Of a DNA stretch of 25,802 bases, positions 1-8,381 are shown in pieces. The translations under genes were made by a program, and so were the position numbers. The notes beneath the pieces are model-generated. The model ran no database searches and was not told where the DNA came from. It saw only the letters and a program-made list of their open reading frames with translations. The first letter of the stretch is position 1; each line of letters opens with the position of its first letter. This stretch comes from Candidatus Omnitrophota bacterium (lineage in GTDB: Bacteria > Ratteibacteria > UBA8468 > B48-G9 > JAFGKM01), in the NCBI GenBank assembly GCA_023818745.1, contig JAMWBY010000008.1, forward strand, positions 1 to 25,802. The letters are read 5' to 3'.

Positions 1-892
1 TATAGACATTTACGCCAAATTTTTCTGCAATATAATCAATAATCATAGAAGTTGAAAGATTAACAACGATGGGTGTTTTAGTTTTTTCAAGAATACTTTT
101 AACGCATATCGCAAGAACAATTTCTTCTCCAACAATATTTCCATTTTCATCAACAATTGCTAATCTATCTCCATCTGGGTCCTGAGCAAAACCAATATCT
201 GCACTTTTTTCTTTCATACATTGGGATAATTGTTTTAATGTCTCTTTTTTAGGTTCAGGGTCATGAGAAAAAACTCCGTAGGGCTTTTCATTTAAAATTT
301 CAACTTTGCAATTTAATTGTTCAAGAAAATTTTTTGTATATAAAGCACCAACTCCTTGACAAACATCAACAATAACTTTAAAATTATTCACTTTAATTTT
401 TTCTGTATTTACATTTTTAAAAATATCTTGAAAATATTCATCAACAATCCCGTCTTCTTTTAAAATTTTTCCGGGAGTTTTTGATAGATTTAAAAAAGTG
501 CCTTTTTCATATATTTTAAGTAGTTTTTCTCCTTCTTTTTCATTTAAAAATGTTCCCTTTTTTGAAAGAAATTTTATGCCATTATATTCAAAAGGATTAT
601 GACTCGCTGTAATTATAATCCCTCCTGAATTTTTATTTTTTTCAACAGCATATTCAACAAGAGGAGTTGGAGCAATATCAAGGTCAATAGCATTCTTACC
701 TTTTGCAAGGATAGAAGAAATTATAATATATTTTAAAACTTCTCCTGATATTCTTGTGTCCCTTCCTATATATATTTTTTTTTCTTTTAGAAAGTTTCCA
801 TAAGATAACCCAAATTTATAGACAATCTCGGGTGTCAGTGTAGATGGATATTTTCCTCTTATTCCTGCAACACTTATTTTAAGATTTTCCAT
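1..892 (-). CDS. Phosphoglucosamine/phosphomannomutase family protein, partial (C-terminus off the window)
   Basis: This is an alpha-D-phosphohexomutase that interconverts hexose 6- and 1-phosphates, probably feeding cell-wall or glycan sugar nucleotides. I translated it by hand from the ATG at 892; 297 residues lie in the window and the frame stays open to base 1. The N-terminus carries the family's GIRG stretch (residues 10-13). The phosphoserine loop TASHNP is at 95-100, with S97 the expected phospho-carrier. The metal-binding loop DPDGDR is at 238-243. Domain 4, which sets sugar specificity, is missing because of the window edge, so GlmM and ManB/Pgm cannot be told apart. The start codon directly abuts the truB stop with no spacer, so it is very likely the last visible gene of the long operon and translationally coupled to truB. 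Family is certain; substrate is not. Confidence 0.9.
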   Translation of the reverse strand, partial: MENLKISVAGIRGKYPSTLTPEIVYKFGLSYGNFLKEKKIYIGRDTRISGEVLKYIIISSILAKGKNAIDLDIAPTPLVEYAVEKNKNSGGIIITASHNPFEYNGIKFLSKKGTFLNEKEGEKLLKIYEKGTFLNLSKTPGKILKEDGIVDEYFQDIFKNVNTEKIKVNNFKVIVDVCQGVGALYTKNFLEQLNCKVEILNEKPYGVFSHDPEPKKETLKQLSQCMKEKSADIGFAQDPDGDRLAIVDENGNIVGEEIVLAICVKSILEKTKTPIVVNLSTSMIIDYIAEKFGVNVY

Positions 893-1597
893 TTAAATAC
901 TCCCATAAAATATTTTTGCAATTTCGGATGGATAAATTAAATATTTTTCTATTCCATTTTTTTTTAAATTTTCAATTTTAACACTATCTTCAATTTTAAA
1001 TGGTCCAACTTTTGTTCTTATAAGTTTATTCTGCGTTCCCACTGTTCCAAGTTTTTCTCCAATGTCTCTACACAAAGCCCTAATATAAGTTCCCTTTGAA
1101 CATAAAATTTTAAATTCAATATAAGGTAATGATATTTTTAAAACCTCAATTTTCTTTATTTTTACTTTTCTTGCACATGGTTGAATTATTATACCTTTTC
1201 TGTAATATTTATAAAGCGGCTTTCCTTTATATTTTATTGCAGAGACAACAGGAGGAATTTGTTCAATTTCTCCTTCAAAACTTTTTATTACTTTCATTAT
1301 TTCCTCTTCATTTAAATTTCCTACTTCTTTCTTTTCTATTACATTACCCTCTATATCATCAGTATCTGTTTTTACTCCAAGTAGAATCTCCGCAATATAT
1401 TCTTTATCACAATTAAGTAATTTACTTGTTATTTTGGTCATATTTCCAAAACATATAATCAATACGCCTTCTCCTATTGGATCTAAAGTTCCACCATGTC
1501 CAATTTTTTTATTTATTTTGAATTCTTCTTTAATAATTCTTATCACATCGTAAGAAGTTATTCCTTTTGGTTTATATATATTTAAAATTCCATCCAT
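893..1597 (-). CDS. truB: tRNA pseudouridine(55) synthase TruB
   Basis: TruB isomerises U55 to pseudouridine in the T-arm of tRNAs in the cytoplasm. The 234-residue protein shows the family N-terminus with NIYKPKGITS (6-15) and the catalytic motif GHGGTLDP (33-40), where D39 is the catalytic aspartate. Further downstream are the YKGKPLYKYYRKG segment and the conserved GTYIRALCRDIGEKLG stretch. At 234 residues it is short for the family and probably lacks the C-terminal PUA domain, as in the shorter bacterial type. It overlaps the end of nrnA by 16 bases; the nrnA-truB pair is a classic bacterial arrangement, usually downstream of infB and rbfA, which are not here. The ribosome binding site is weak, consistent with coupling to nrnA. 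Confidence 0.96.
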   Translation of the reverse strand: MDGILNIYKPKGITSYDVIRIIKEEFKINKKIGHGGTLDPIGEGVLIICFGNMTKITSKLLNCDKEYIAEILLGVKTDTDDIEGNVIEKKEVGNLNEEEIMKVIKSFEGEIEQIPPVVSAIKYKGKPLYKYYRKGIIIQPCARKVKIKKIEVLKISLPYIEFKILCSKGTYIRALCRDIGEKLGTVGTQNKLIRTKVGPFKIEDSVKIENLKKNGIEKYLIYPSEIAKIFYGSI

Positions 1598-2571
1598 TGC
1601 AATTCTTTCATAATAATTGCTTCAACTTCCTCTATTCCTTTATTTTCTAAAAAACATCCTGCTGCTTCTCTATGTCCTCCTCCATTATATCTTTGGGCTA
1701 TACTTTCTACATCAATATTTCCTTTGCTTCTCATACTTACTTTTACACCTTTGTCCTTTTCTTTAAACAATACACCAACTTCCACTCCTTTAATTGATAT
1801 TAAAAATTCAACAAATCCCTCTGTATGCTCTTCCTTTGCTTTCGCCCTTTTAAACATCTCTTTGGTTACTTTCATAGAACAAACTTTCTTCTTTTTATTA
1901 AATTTTAATGTCTCAAGAGCAAGTTTAAAAAGAATAACAGATTGAATTGACTTTTCACAAAATATTTTTTGTGCTATTTTCTCCGGATTAATTTTCAAAT
2001 TTATTAATTTTTTTGCAACATCAAGAGTATAATTGCTTAAATGATGTGTGAAGCAATAGGTATCATAAATAATAGATGTATATAGACAAACCGCTTGATT
2101 TTTATCAATATTACCAAGTTTATCACAAACAAAATAAATCATCTCTCCAGTTGAAGAGAATGATGGGTCAATCCAGTTTATATTACCAAATTGTGAATTT
2201 GTAAGGTGGTGGTCAATATTAATTATAAAAGGTAATTTTTTAATAATTTTTTTAATTTTTCCTGCTCTATCCAGATTACCACAATCAATAACAATTCCAA
2301 CTTCAAAATTTTTTGCTTCTTCTTCATTACTCACAGTTTTTATCACTTCAGAGAAAGGTAGAAATTTAAATATAGCAGGAATTCTATCTTGGTTAATAAT
2401 TTCAACCTTTTTGCCAATTTTTTTAAGAGCAATATAGAGAGATATTTCACTTCCAATACCGTCTCCATCAATATTAATATGAGAGGTAATCAAAAATGAT
2501 TTTTTATTTTTTAGAACTTCAACTATATCTTCTATCTTTTTTTTATTTTGTAAGGATAACTTTACTTCCAT
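1582..2571 (-). CDS. nrnA: DHH-family phosphoesterase, NrnA-like oligoribonuclease/pAp phosphatase
   Basis: Members of this family degrade very short RNA oligonucleotides and dephosphorylate 3'-phosphoadenosine 5'-phosphate, using two metal ions. The 329-residue protein has the first metal motif at 31-41 (HINIDGDGIGS, where an Ile and a Gly replace the usual Pro and Ala), VIDCGNLDR near 94-102, the DHH motif at 120-122 and the DHHA1 substrate loop GGGHREAAG at 297-305. The length is normal. The ATG at 2571 is supported by a ribosome binding site (AAAGGA, 8-base spacing) lying inside the end of hflX; the genes overlap by 29 bases. It is followed by truB, the standard partner. The call is by motif; nanoRNase versus pAp preference cannot be read from sequence. 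Confidence 0.93.
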   Translation of the reverse strand: MEVKLSLQNKKKIEDIVEVLKNKKSFLITSHINIDGDGIGSEISLYIALKKIGKKVEIINQDRIPAIFKFLPFSEVIKTVSNEEEAKNFEVGIVIDCGNLDRAGKIKKIIKKLPFIINIDHHLTNSQFGNINWIDPSFSSTGEMIYFVCDKLGNIDKNQAVCLYTSIIYDTYCFTHHLSNYTLDVAKKLINLKINPEKIAQKIFCEKSIQSVILFKLALETLKFNKKKKVCSMKVTKEMFKRAKAKEEHTEGFVEFLISIKGVEVGVLFKEKDKGVKVSMRSKGNIDVESIAQRYNGGGHREAAGCFLENKGIEEVEAIIMKELQWMEF

Positions 2572-3664
2572 ATAAAATTTCCTTTAAGGTTTTCTTTAAC
2601 TCTTCTATACCTTGTTTTGTTTTTGCTGAAATAAATATCCCTTCCTGATTTCTCTGCTTCAATATTTCCAACTCTTCCTTTGATAAAAGGTCAATTTTGT
2701 TGTATACATTAACAATTGGTTTTTCCTCTATTTCAAGAATTTTTAAAACATCAATTATAGTATTTTTTTGCTTCTCTAAATTTGATTTTGAAATATCATA
2801 AACACATAAAATTAGGTTAGAATATTTTACTTCTTCAAGAGTAGATTTGAATGCTTCAATAAGATGATGTGGAATATCTTTCATAAGCCCTACTGTATCA
2901 GAAACAAGACATATTTTATCATCACCCAAATATACAGCTCTTGTAGCAGGATCAAGTGTAGCAAAAAGTTTGTTCGCTACATAGAGATTAGAAGCACTTA
3001 ACGCATTAAGTAAACAACTTTTACCAACATTTGTATATCCTAAAAGAGAAACAGAAGGGAACAATTCTCTTGATTTTCTAAGTAATTCTCTATGTCTTTC
3101 AATTTCTTTTATTTTTTCCTTTAAATTATGAATTCTATCTTTTATCCTTCTTCTGTAAACTTCAAGTTTCATTTCTCCAGGTCCCCTTGTTCCAAGCCCT
3201 CCTCCCAATCTTGAAAGTGCTATTCCATGACCTGTTAATCTTGGAAGCAAATATGTTAATTGAGCAAGTTCTACCTGAATTTTCCCTTCCTTTGATTTAG
3301 CATGTTCTCCAAAAATATAAAGAATTAATTCTGTTCTGTCAATAACTTTTATATTTAATATCTCTTCTATATTTCTCTGCTGAACAGGCGAGAGGTCTTT
3401 TTCAAATATAAATATTGAAATATTGTTTTTTTGAACAAAGTTTTTTATTTCAAATAACTTACCTTTGCCAATATATGTAGCGGGATTTATTAATGGTAAA
3501 TTTATATAAAATATCTCAACTATTTTAATTCCAAGTGTTCTGGCAAGAGATAATAACTCTTCTCTTTCTTCCTCAATTTCATATTTTGATTTGTCTTTTG
3601 TTATTACTAAAACCGCCCTTTTCCCAACAAAATTACCCGGTAAATTTTCTATAAGTTTTTTCAC
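2543..3664 (-). CDS. hflX: GTPase HflX (ribosome-associated)
   Basis: HflX is a TRAFAC-class GTPase that binds the 50S subunit and can split stalled 70S ribosomes under stress. The 373-residue protein has the N-terminal HflX domain (about 1-165), including IGKGKL (65-70) and the glycine-rich GGGLGTRGPGE (154-164). A helical linker follows (165-200). The G domain carries G1 GYTNVGKS (209-216), G3 DTVG (256-259), G4 NKID (322-325) and SAK in G5. The start is GTG, overlapping the rplU stop in a GTGA junction, so its translation probably depends on rplU. Its position directly behind the L21 gene suits a 50S-binding factor, though L27 and Obg are the usual neighbours of L21. All core motifs are intact. 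Confidence 0.96.
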   Translation of the reverse strand: MKKLIENLPGNFVGKRAVLVITKDKSKYEIEEEREELLSLARTLGIKIVEIFYINLPLINPATYIGKGKLFEIKNFVQKNNISIFIFEKDLSPVQQRNIEEILNIKVIDRTELILYIFGEHAKSKEGKIQVELAQLTYLLPRLTGHGIALSRLGGGLGTRGPGEMKLEVYRRRIKDRIHNLKEKIKEIERHRELLRKSRELFPSVSLLGYTNVGKSCLLNALSASNLYVANKLFATLDPATRAVYLGDDKICLVSDTVGLMKDIPHHLIEAFKSTLEEVKYSNLILCVYDISKSNLEKQKNTIIDVLKILEIEEKPIVNVYNKIDLLSKEELEILKQRNQEGIFISAKTKQGIEELKKTLKEILYGSKVILTK

Positions 3665-3975
3665 TTTCTTGTTATACTTTTCACTTTTAAAACTGTTAAT
3701 CTATCTCTATGTCCTATACCTCTTTTATACCCTGTTTTTGCTGTTTTTCTGAATACATATAGTTTTTTACCTTTTTTTTCTTCTACTACTTCACATATAA
3801 CATTAAAATTTTCAAGTTCTTTCTTTGATGTGATTATTTTTTCATTTTCAATAATACACACTGGCTTCAATTTTACTTCATCTCCTGCTTTTTTATCTTT
3901 TAATCTGAAAATAGAAAACTTAGAACCCTCCTTAACTTTTATCTGTTTGCCTGCAATTTCAATAAATGCATACAT
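3661..3975 (-). CDS. rplU: 50S ribosomal protein L21
   Basis: L21 is a structural protein of the large ribosomal subunit that binds 23S rRNA. The 104-residue product begins MYAFIEIAGKQ, matching the family pattern MYAVIxxGGKQ. It has the typical KxKxGxKRxxGHRxxxT-type C-terminus (KTGYKRGIGHRDRLT, about 80-94), which contacts RNA. The length is normal. The ATG shares its first base with the valS stop in a TAATG junction, and a good AAAGGAG ribosome binding site lies inside the valS 3' end. In most bacteria rplU is followed by rpmA (L27); here hflX follows and no L27 gene is in the window. Confidence 0.97.
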   Translation of the reverse strand: MYAFIEIAGKQIKVKEGSKFSIFRLKDKKAGDEVKLKPVCIIENEKIITSKKELENFNVICEVVEEKKGKKLYVFRKTAKTGYKRGIGHRDRLTVLKVKSITRK

Positions 3976-6611
3976 TATTCTCTCCTTTTTTCTATAAATT
4001 CAATATCTTTTGTTAAGTTGGTTATTTTCTCTTCTATTTCTTCTTTTTTCCTCCTTTCTTTTTCAACAACTTCATAAGGTGCTTTTTCTACAAATTCCTT
4101 ATTTTCAAGGTTCTTTTCTATATTTGAAAGCACAATTTTAAGTTTTTCAAGTTCTTTTATTTTTTTCTCTTTTTCATTTGAAATATTTATTATACCCTTA
4201 AATGATATTCCTATTCTACCAGAAATAAGATGTCTGACAAAAAAATCACTTTCAAAAGTTTTTTCTTCATCAAATTTCTTTATTTCTTTTATGCCTGCAA
4301 GTTTTTTTATTATAAGTTTTTCAAATTCACCGAGATTACCTTCGTAATAACATTCCAAATCTTTCAAAGCAGGAATTCCAAACTTTGCTTTCATATCTCT
4401 TATTGAAATTATTATATTTTTTATATTTTCAAATTTTTCTATTGATTCTTTATCAAAAAATTTTTGTGATTCAGGCCATTTACTTATAACTATACTCTCG
4501 GTTTCAAGTTTAATAATATTTTTAAAATTTTGCCATATATGTTCTGTTATAAATGGAATAAAAGGATGCAAAAGTTTTAAAGAGGTAATAAATACCTCGC
4601 ATAAAACAGGAATAACTTTGCTTTTTGTATATTTTTCATCTTCATAAACTTTTGAAATTTCAATATACCAATCACAAAAATCATGCCAGAAAAAATCATA
4701 AAGATTATTTATTGCCTCATTAAAATAAAATTTATCAAGAGAATTAGTTGTGTTTATAATTATTTCATCAAGACGAGAAAGTATCCATTTTTCTGTAAAA
4801 TAAAGGTCTTTTTTTTCTTTTAAAAATTCTACATTCTTTACATTTAATTCTTCACATCTTTTTAAAGTATATCTTGCAGCATTCCATATTTTATTAGTAA
4901 AATTCCTTCCTTTTGTATAGAACTCAGAGGAAAGAAACACATCCTGACCAAAAGCAGTTAAAGAAACCAGTCCAAATCTTAAACTATCAGCACCATACTT
5001 TTCTATTATTTCAACAGGGTCTATAACATTACCAAGTGATTTACTCATTTTTTTCCCTTTGCTATCTCTTACAGTTCCATGAATATATACATTTTCAAAT
5101 GGAATTTCTCCTAAAAATTCAATTCCCGCCATAACCATTCTTGCAACCCAAAAAAACAAAATTTCCTGTGCAGTTACAAGAGTATCTGTTGGATAAAAAA
5201 TTACAAGGTCTTTTGTTTTTTCAGGCCAGCCAAATACAGAAAATGGCCATAGCCACGAAGAAAACCATGTATCAAGGACATTCTCATCCTGATAAATTTT
5301 CTCACTTCCACAATTTAAACAATTTTTAATTTCTTCCTTTTCTACCATTGGAGGACAACTTTCATTTTTGCAGTACCAAACAGGAATTCTATGTCCCCAC
5401 CATATCTGTCTACTTATACACCAATCTTTTACATTATAAAGCCAGTGAAGATAAACCTTTTTCCATCTTTCTGGGTAAAATTTTAATCTATTTTCCTCTG
5501 CCGCTTTAATTGCTGGTTCTGCTAAAGGAGCCATTTTCACAAACCATTGAGTGGAGAGATATGGTTCAACTATTGTATCACATCTATAGCAATGGCCTAC
5601 TCTATTTGTATAATCTTCAATTTTTGATAAAAGCCCCAGTTTTCTTAATTTTTCAATAATAATTTTTCTACATTCAAACCTTTCATAATTATTAAACTCT
5701 CCAGCATTTTCATTCATAATTCCCTCTTCATTCATTATTACAACAAATTCAAGATTATGTTTTTGAGCAATTTCAAAATCATTTGGGTCATGAGAAGGAG
5801 TTACCTTTACAGCACCTGTACCAAATTCAATTTCCACTTTTTCATCTGCAATTATAGGAATAATTCTTTCAACAAAAGGCAATTTAATATCCTTGCCTAT
5901 TAAATTTTTATATCTTTCATCCTTTGGATTTACAGCAACAGCAGTATCCCCAAGCATGGTTTCAGGTCTTGTTGTTGCAACTTCAATAAAACCTCCATTT
6001 AAAAGTGGATATTTTATATAGTATAAAAAACTCTTTTCATCCTTGTATTCAACTTCTTCATCTGAAAGCGCTGTTGTACATCTCGGACACCAGTTTATAA
6101 TCTTTTTGCCTTTATAAATTAATCCCTTTTTATATAATCTTACAAAACATTCTTTAACTGCTTTTGAAAACATTTCATCCATAGTGAATCTTGTTCTTGT
6201 CCAATCACAGGAAGCACCTAATTTTTTTAATTGAAAAATAATCCTTGAACCATACTTTTCCTTCCATTTCCATACCTCTTCAATAAATTTTTCTCTACCA
6301 AGTTGTTTCCTTGTAATTCCATTTTTTAACAATTCTTTTTCAACAACATTTTGGGTAGCAATACCTGCATGGTCTATTCCAGGAACCCATAAGGAATTAA
6401 AACCTTCCATTCTTTTCCATCTAATTAAAATATCCTGAATTGTATTATTTAAAGCATGTCCCATATGTAAAAAACCTGTAATATTAGGCGGAGGAATAAC
6501 TATTACATATTTTTTTTTCTGAATATTTGCATCTACATAAAAATATCCATTTTCTTCCCATATTTTATATAACTTGTTTTCTATTTCTTTGGGATTATAT
6601 TTTGTATCCAT
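3975..6611 (-). CDS. valS: Valyl-tRNA synthetase
   Basis: ValRS charges tRNA-Val with valine in the cytoplasm. Using the ATG at 6611 the protein has 878 residues, the usual bacterial length. The class I signatures are the HIGH-type HMGH (49-52, within PPPNITGFLHMGH) and KMSKS (521-525). Three cysteine pairs (WCPRC, HCYRC, and the CKNESC/CLNCG knuckle) suggest zinc binding. TTRPETMLGDTAVAV belongs to the CP1 editing domain. The last 65 or so residues form a lysine/glutamate-rich coiled coil, the ValRS tRNA-binding arm. A GTG four codons upstream (6623) is also in frame, but it is part of the GGTGAG ribosome binding site, which sits 7 bases before the ATG; I therefore chose the ATG. One base separates it from the DUF503 stop. 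Confidence 0.97.
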   Translation of the reverse strand: MDTKYNPKEIENKLYKIWEENGYFYVDANIQKKKYVIVIPPPNITGFLHMGHALNNTIQDILIRWKRMEGFNSLWVPGIDHAGIATQNVVEKELLKNGITRKQLGREKFIEEVWKWKEKYGSRIIFQLKKLGASCDWTRTRFTMDEMFSKAVKECFVRLYKKGLIYKGKKIINWCPRCTTALSDEEVEYKDEKSFLYYIKYPLLNGGFIEVATTRPETMLGDTAVAVNPKDERYKNLIGKDIKLPFVERIIPIIADEKVEIEFGTGAVKVTPSHDPNDFEIAQKHNLEFVVIMNEEGIMNENAGEFNNYERFECRKIIIEKLRKLGLLSKIEDYTNRVGHCYRCDTIVEPYLSTQWFVKMAPLAEPAIKAAEENRLKFYPERWKKVYLHWLYNVKDWCISRQIWWGHRIPVWYCKNESCPPMVEKEEIKNCLNCGSEKIYQDENVLDTWFSSWLWPFSVFGWPEKTKDLVIFYPTDTLVTAQEILFFWVARMVMAGIEFLGEIPFENVYIHGTVRDSKGKKMSKSLGNVIDPVEIIEKYGADSLRFGLVSLTAFGQDVFLSSEFYTKGRNFTNKIWNAARYTLKRCEELNVKNVEFLKEKKDLYFTEKWILSRLDEIIINTTNSLDKFYFNEAINNLYDFFWHDFCDWYIEISKVYEDEKYTKSKVIPVLCEVFITSLKLLHPFIPFITEHIWQNFKNIIKLETESIVISKWPESQKFFDKESIEKFENIKNIIISIRDMKAKFGIPALKDLECYYEGNLGEFEKLIIKKLAGIKEIKKFDEEKTFESDFFVRHLISGRIGISFKGIINISNEKEKKIKELEKLKIVLSNIEKNLENKEFVEKAPYEVVEKERRKKEEIEEKITNLTKDIEFIEKRRE

Positions 6612-6612
6612 T

Positions 6613-6909
6613 TTATTTCTCACCTATAAAAATAATTTCACTCAATTCATTGATTATTAAAATATCACTGTTTTCAAAAAACATATTTTTTATTTTTTCA
6701 CATATTTTTTCAATTTCTTTTTTCCCACTATTAACAAAACATATTCCTATCATTGTTCTTTGCCATTTATCTTGATAGTCAATTTCAGCAATTGAAACAT
6801 TAAATTTTGATTTTATTTTATTCTGTAGTGATTGAATGATTTTTCTCTTATCTTTTAAACTTGTACTTCCTGGTATAATTGCTTCAAATTTCAAAGTGCC
6901 TATAAACAT
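6613..6909 (-). CDS. ylxP: DUF503 family protein (YlxP-like)
   Basis: This 98-residue protein matches DUF503. It has an N-terminal beta strand, the diagnostic SLKDKRKIIQSLQNKIKSKFNVSIAEI block (about 17-43), a W at 49, and a region resembling GICFVNS. YlxP of Firmicutes is a small ribosome-associated protein of poorly defined role, normally encoded between infB and rbfA. Here it lies between larC and valS and is still in a translation-related operon. There is a 24-base gap after larC and no clear ribosome binding site before the ATG. The family call is firm; the function is not established. Confidence 0.85.
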   Translation of the reverse strand: MFIGTLKFEAIIPGSTSLKDKRKIIQSLQNKIKSKFNVSIAEIDYQDKWQRTMIGICFVNSGKKEIEKICEKIKNMFFENSDILIINELSEIIFIGEK

Positions 6910-6933
6910 AGAATAATAATTTTAACATAATTT

Positions 6934-8070
6934 TTAACTGGTTGCCAGAGATTTATATATTATCTGGTAAATTTTCTTAAGCGGTATATTTTTCTCTTCC
7001 GAAATTTTTTTACAATCTTCATATTCTGGTGAAATATTAACTTTTTCTCCATTAAGATAAGATATTTTAACTCTTACTTTACCAAGTTCTGTTTCTATTT
7101 CTTTAATCTCTCTTTCAAGTATAATCCTACTTTCTTTTCTATATCTGAAACCTATTGTTGTGCTTTCTTTAAATAAAATTTTACCTATTTCTTTAAATTT
7201 ATACTCAGGACATATTATTTCAATTTTAAAAACAGGTCTATTTTTTTTACCTATACCCTGAAAAATTGAAACATCAAGTGCACCTGCTTTTAAAAGCTTA
7301 TCAATTAAGTTACTAAACAAAACAGGACTCATATCATCAATATTAGTTTCTATAATATATATTCCTTCTGCTTCTTGTACTTTACCAATGAAAAATTTTA
7401 CCATGTTTGGTAAAGGATACTCTCTCATACCTGCACCATAGCCAACTTTTTCTATATAAAAATTAAAACTAAAAGGAAAAAAGGTTGTTATTGCTTTAGT
7501 AATAGCCGCACCTGTTGGTGTCGTAATTTCAAAATCAGTATTTTTAAAAATAACAGGGATTCCTTTTAAAATTTCACAGGTTACAGGAGCAGGATTACTT
7601 ATTCCTACAGAACTTGAAAATATTTTTTTTATTCCTAATAATTCAATACCTACTATAAAACTAATTATTTCAATAATTGCATCTATTTGTCCAATTTGAT
7701 GAAAGTGAAGTTTTTCTTTTTTTTCTTTATGAATTATACTTTCTGCTTCTGCAAGAATATCAAAAACCTTTATAATTTTTTTTTTAATTTTATTTGCAAA
7801 AGAACTTTTTTCAATGATTTTAATTATTTTTTTATATTCTGTTTTATCGTCCCATTTCTCAATTTCCTTAACAATAAATTTTGTTCCTTCTATTTTATGT
7901 CCAAAATTTGTGTCTCTTTCTACTTTTTTTACTTCAATTTTATAATTTTTTAAAGGGAGTTTTTCAAGTTCTTTTTTTAAATCATTTAAATTAAGACCAG
8001 CATCTATTAAACTACCAACCAACATATCACCTGCACAACCATTTGAAACATCAAGATACCCTGCTTTCAT
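6934..8070 (-). CDS. larC: LarC, nickel-pincer cofactor (NPN) nickel insertase
   Basis: LarC inserts nickel into pyridinium-3,5-bisthiocarboxylic acid mononucleotide, the cofactor of lactate racemase and other LarA-family enzymes, in a CTP-dependent step. The 378-residue product starts with the DUF111 signature YLDVSNGCAGDMLVGSL (5-21). It has the histidine-rich LHFHQIGQIDAI (121-132) and the TPTGAAITKAI block, followed by ETNIDDMSP, where the C-terminal (LarC2-like) domain begins. Both halves are in one continuous frame, unlike Lactobacillus plantarum, where a programmed frameshift joins LarC1 and LarC2. No larA, larB or larE is in the window. It is coupled to yajC by a TAATG junction. An A10 tract (codons 96-99) is a possible slippage site. 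Confidence 0.92.
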   Translation of the reverse strand: MKAGYLDVSNGCAGDMLVGSLIDAGLNLNDLKKELEKLPLKNYKIEVKKVERDTNFGHKIEGTKFIVKEIEKWDDKTEYKKIIKIIEKSSFANKIKKKIIKVFDILAEAESIIHKEKKEKLHFHQIGQIDAIIEIISFIVGIELLGIKKIFSSSVGISNPAPVTCEILKGIPVIFKNTDFEITTPTGAAITKAITTFFPFSFNFYIEKVGYGAGMREYPLPNMVKFFIGKVQEAEGIYIIETNIDDMSPVLFSNLIDKLLKAGALDVSIFQGIGKKNRPVFKIEIICPEYKFKEIGKILFKESTTIGFRYRKESRIILEREIKEIETELGKVRVKISYLNGEKVNISPEYEDCKKISEEKNIPLKKIYQIIYKSLATS

Positions 8071-8381
8071 TATTCTTTTTTCTTTTCTATTACCTGAGAA
8101 ATCGCATTTTTCAAAATTTCTATTTTTGTATTTTCTTTAAATTTTAGAGTTACTACTGCATCTTTAATTTTTTCTATTTCTCCTATAAGTCCACCAACTG
8201 TAATAACTTTATCTCCCTCTTTTAACTCTTCAAGCATTTTTTTGTGTTGTTTCTGCTTTTTTTGTTGAGGTAAAATGAGAAGGAAATAAAACACAAAAAA
8301 TATAAGAATAAGTGGTAATAAAGCACCTAATGGAGATACCTGCGGTGGTGGTGTTGCCTGAGCTAAAATCATTGGACTCAT
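8070..8381 (-). CDS. yajC: Preprotein translocase subunit YajC
   Basis: YajC is a small single-span inner-membrane protein that associates with SecDF and the SecYEG translocon. The 103-residue product has a short proline-rich N-terminus, one membrane segment at about 18-39, the family hallmark RPQQK-like LPQQKKQKQHKKM right after the membrane, and the cytosolic GDKVITVGGLIGEI domain (about 56-69). The ATG overlaps the protease stop in an ATGA junction and has a GGAG ribosome binding site 5 bases upstream. A second in-frame ATG at codon 4 is possible. secD/secF, the common neighbours, are not here. Confidence 0.95.
   Translation of the reverse strand: MSPMILAQATPPPQVSPLGALLPLILIFFVFYFLLILPQQKKQKQHKKMLEELKEGDKVITVGGLIGEIEKIKDAVVTLKFKENTKIEILKNAISQVIEKKKE

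Noticed and set aside
1129..1416. Plus-strand open frame inside truB
   Set aside because: It is rich in Leu/Phe and low in complexity, as expected from the antisense of a lysine-rich gene. truB on the minus strand explains the region fully. Similar plus-strand frames at 1724, 5141, 6527, 7687, 8954, 12047, 13249, 14498, 15110, 21730, 22952 and 23190 were rejected for the same reason.
6910..6933. Possible promoter (TAAAAT, 9 bases before the YlxP ATG)
   Set aside because: No -35 element lies at a suitable distance, and such AT-rich hexamers are expected by chance in this composition.
6934..8070. Frameshift in larC
   Set aside because: LarC1 and LarC2 regions lie in one continuous frame with the normal motifs in order, so no frameshift is needed.
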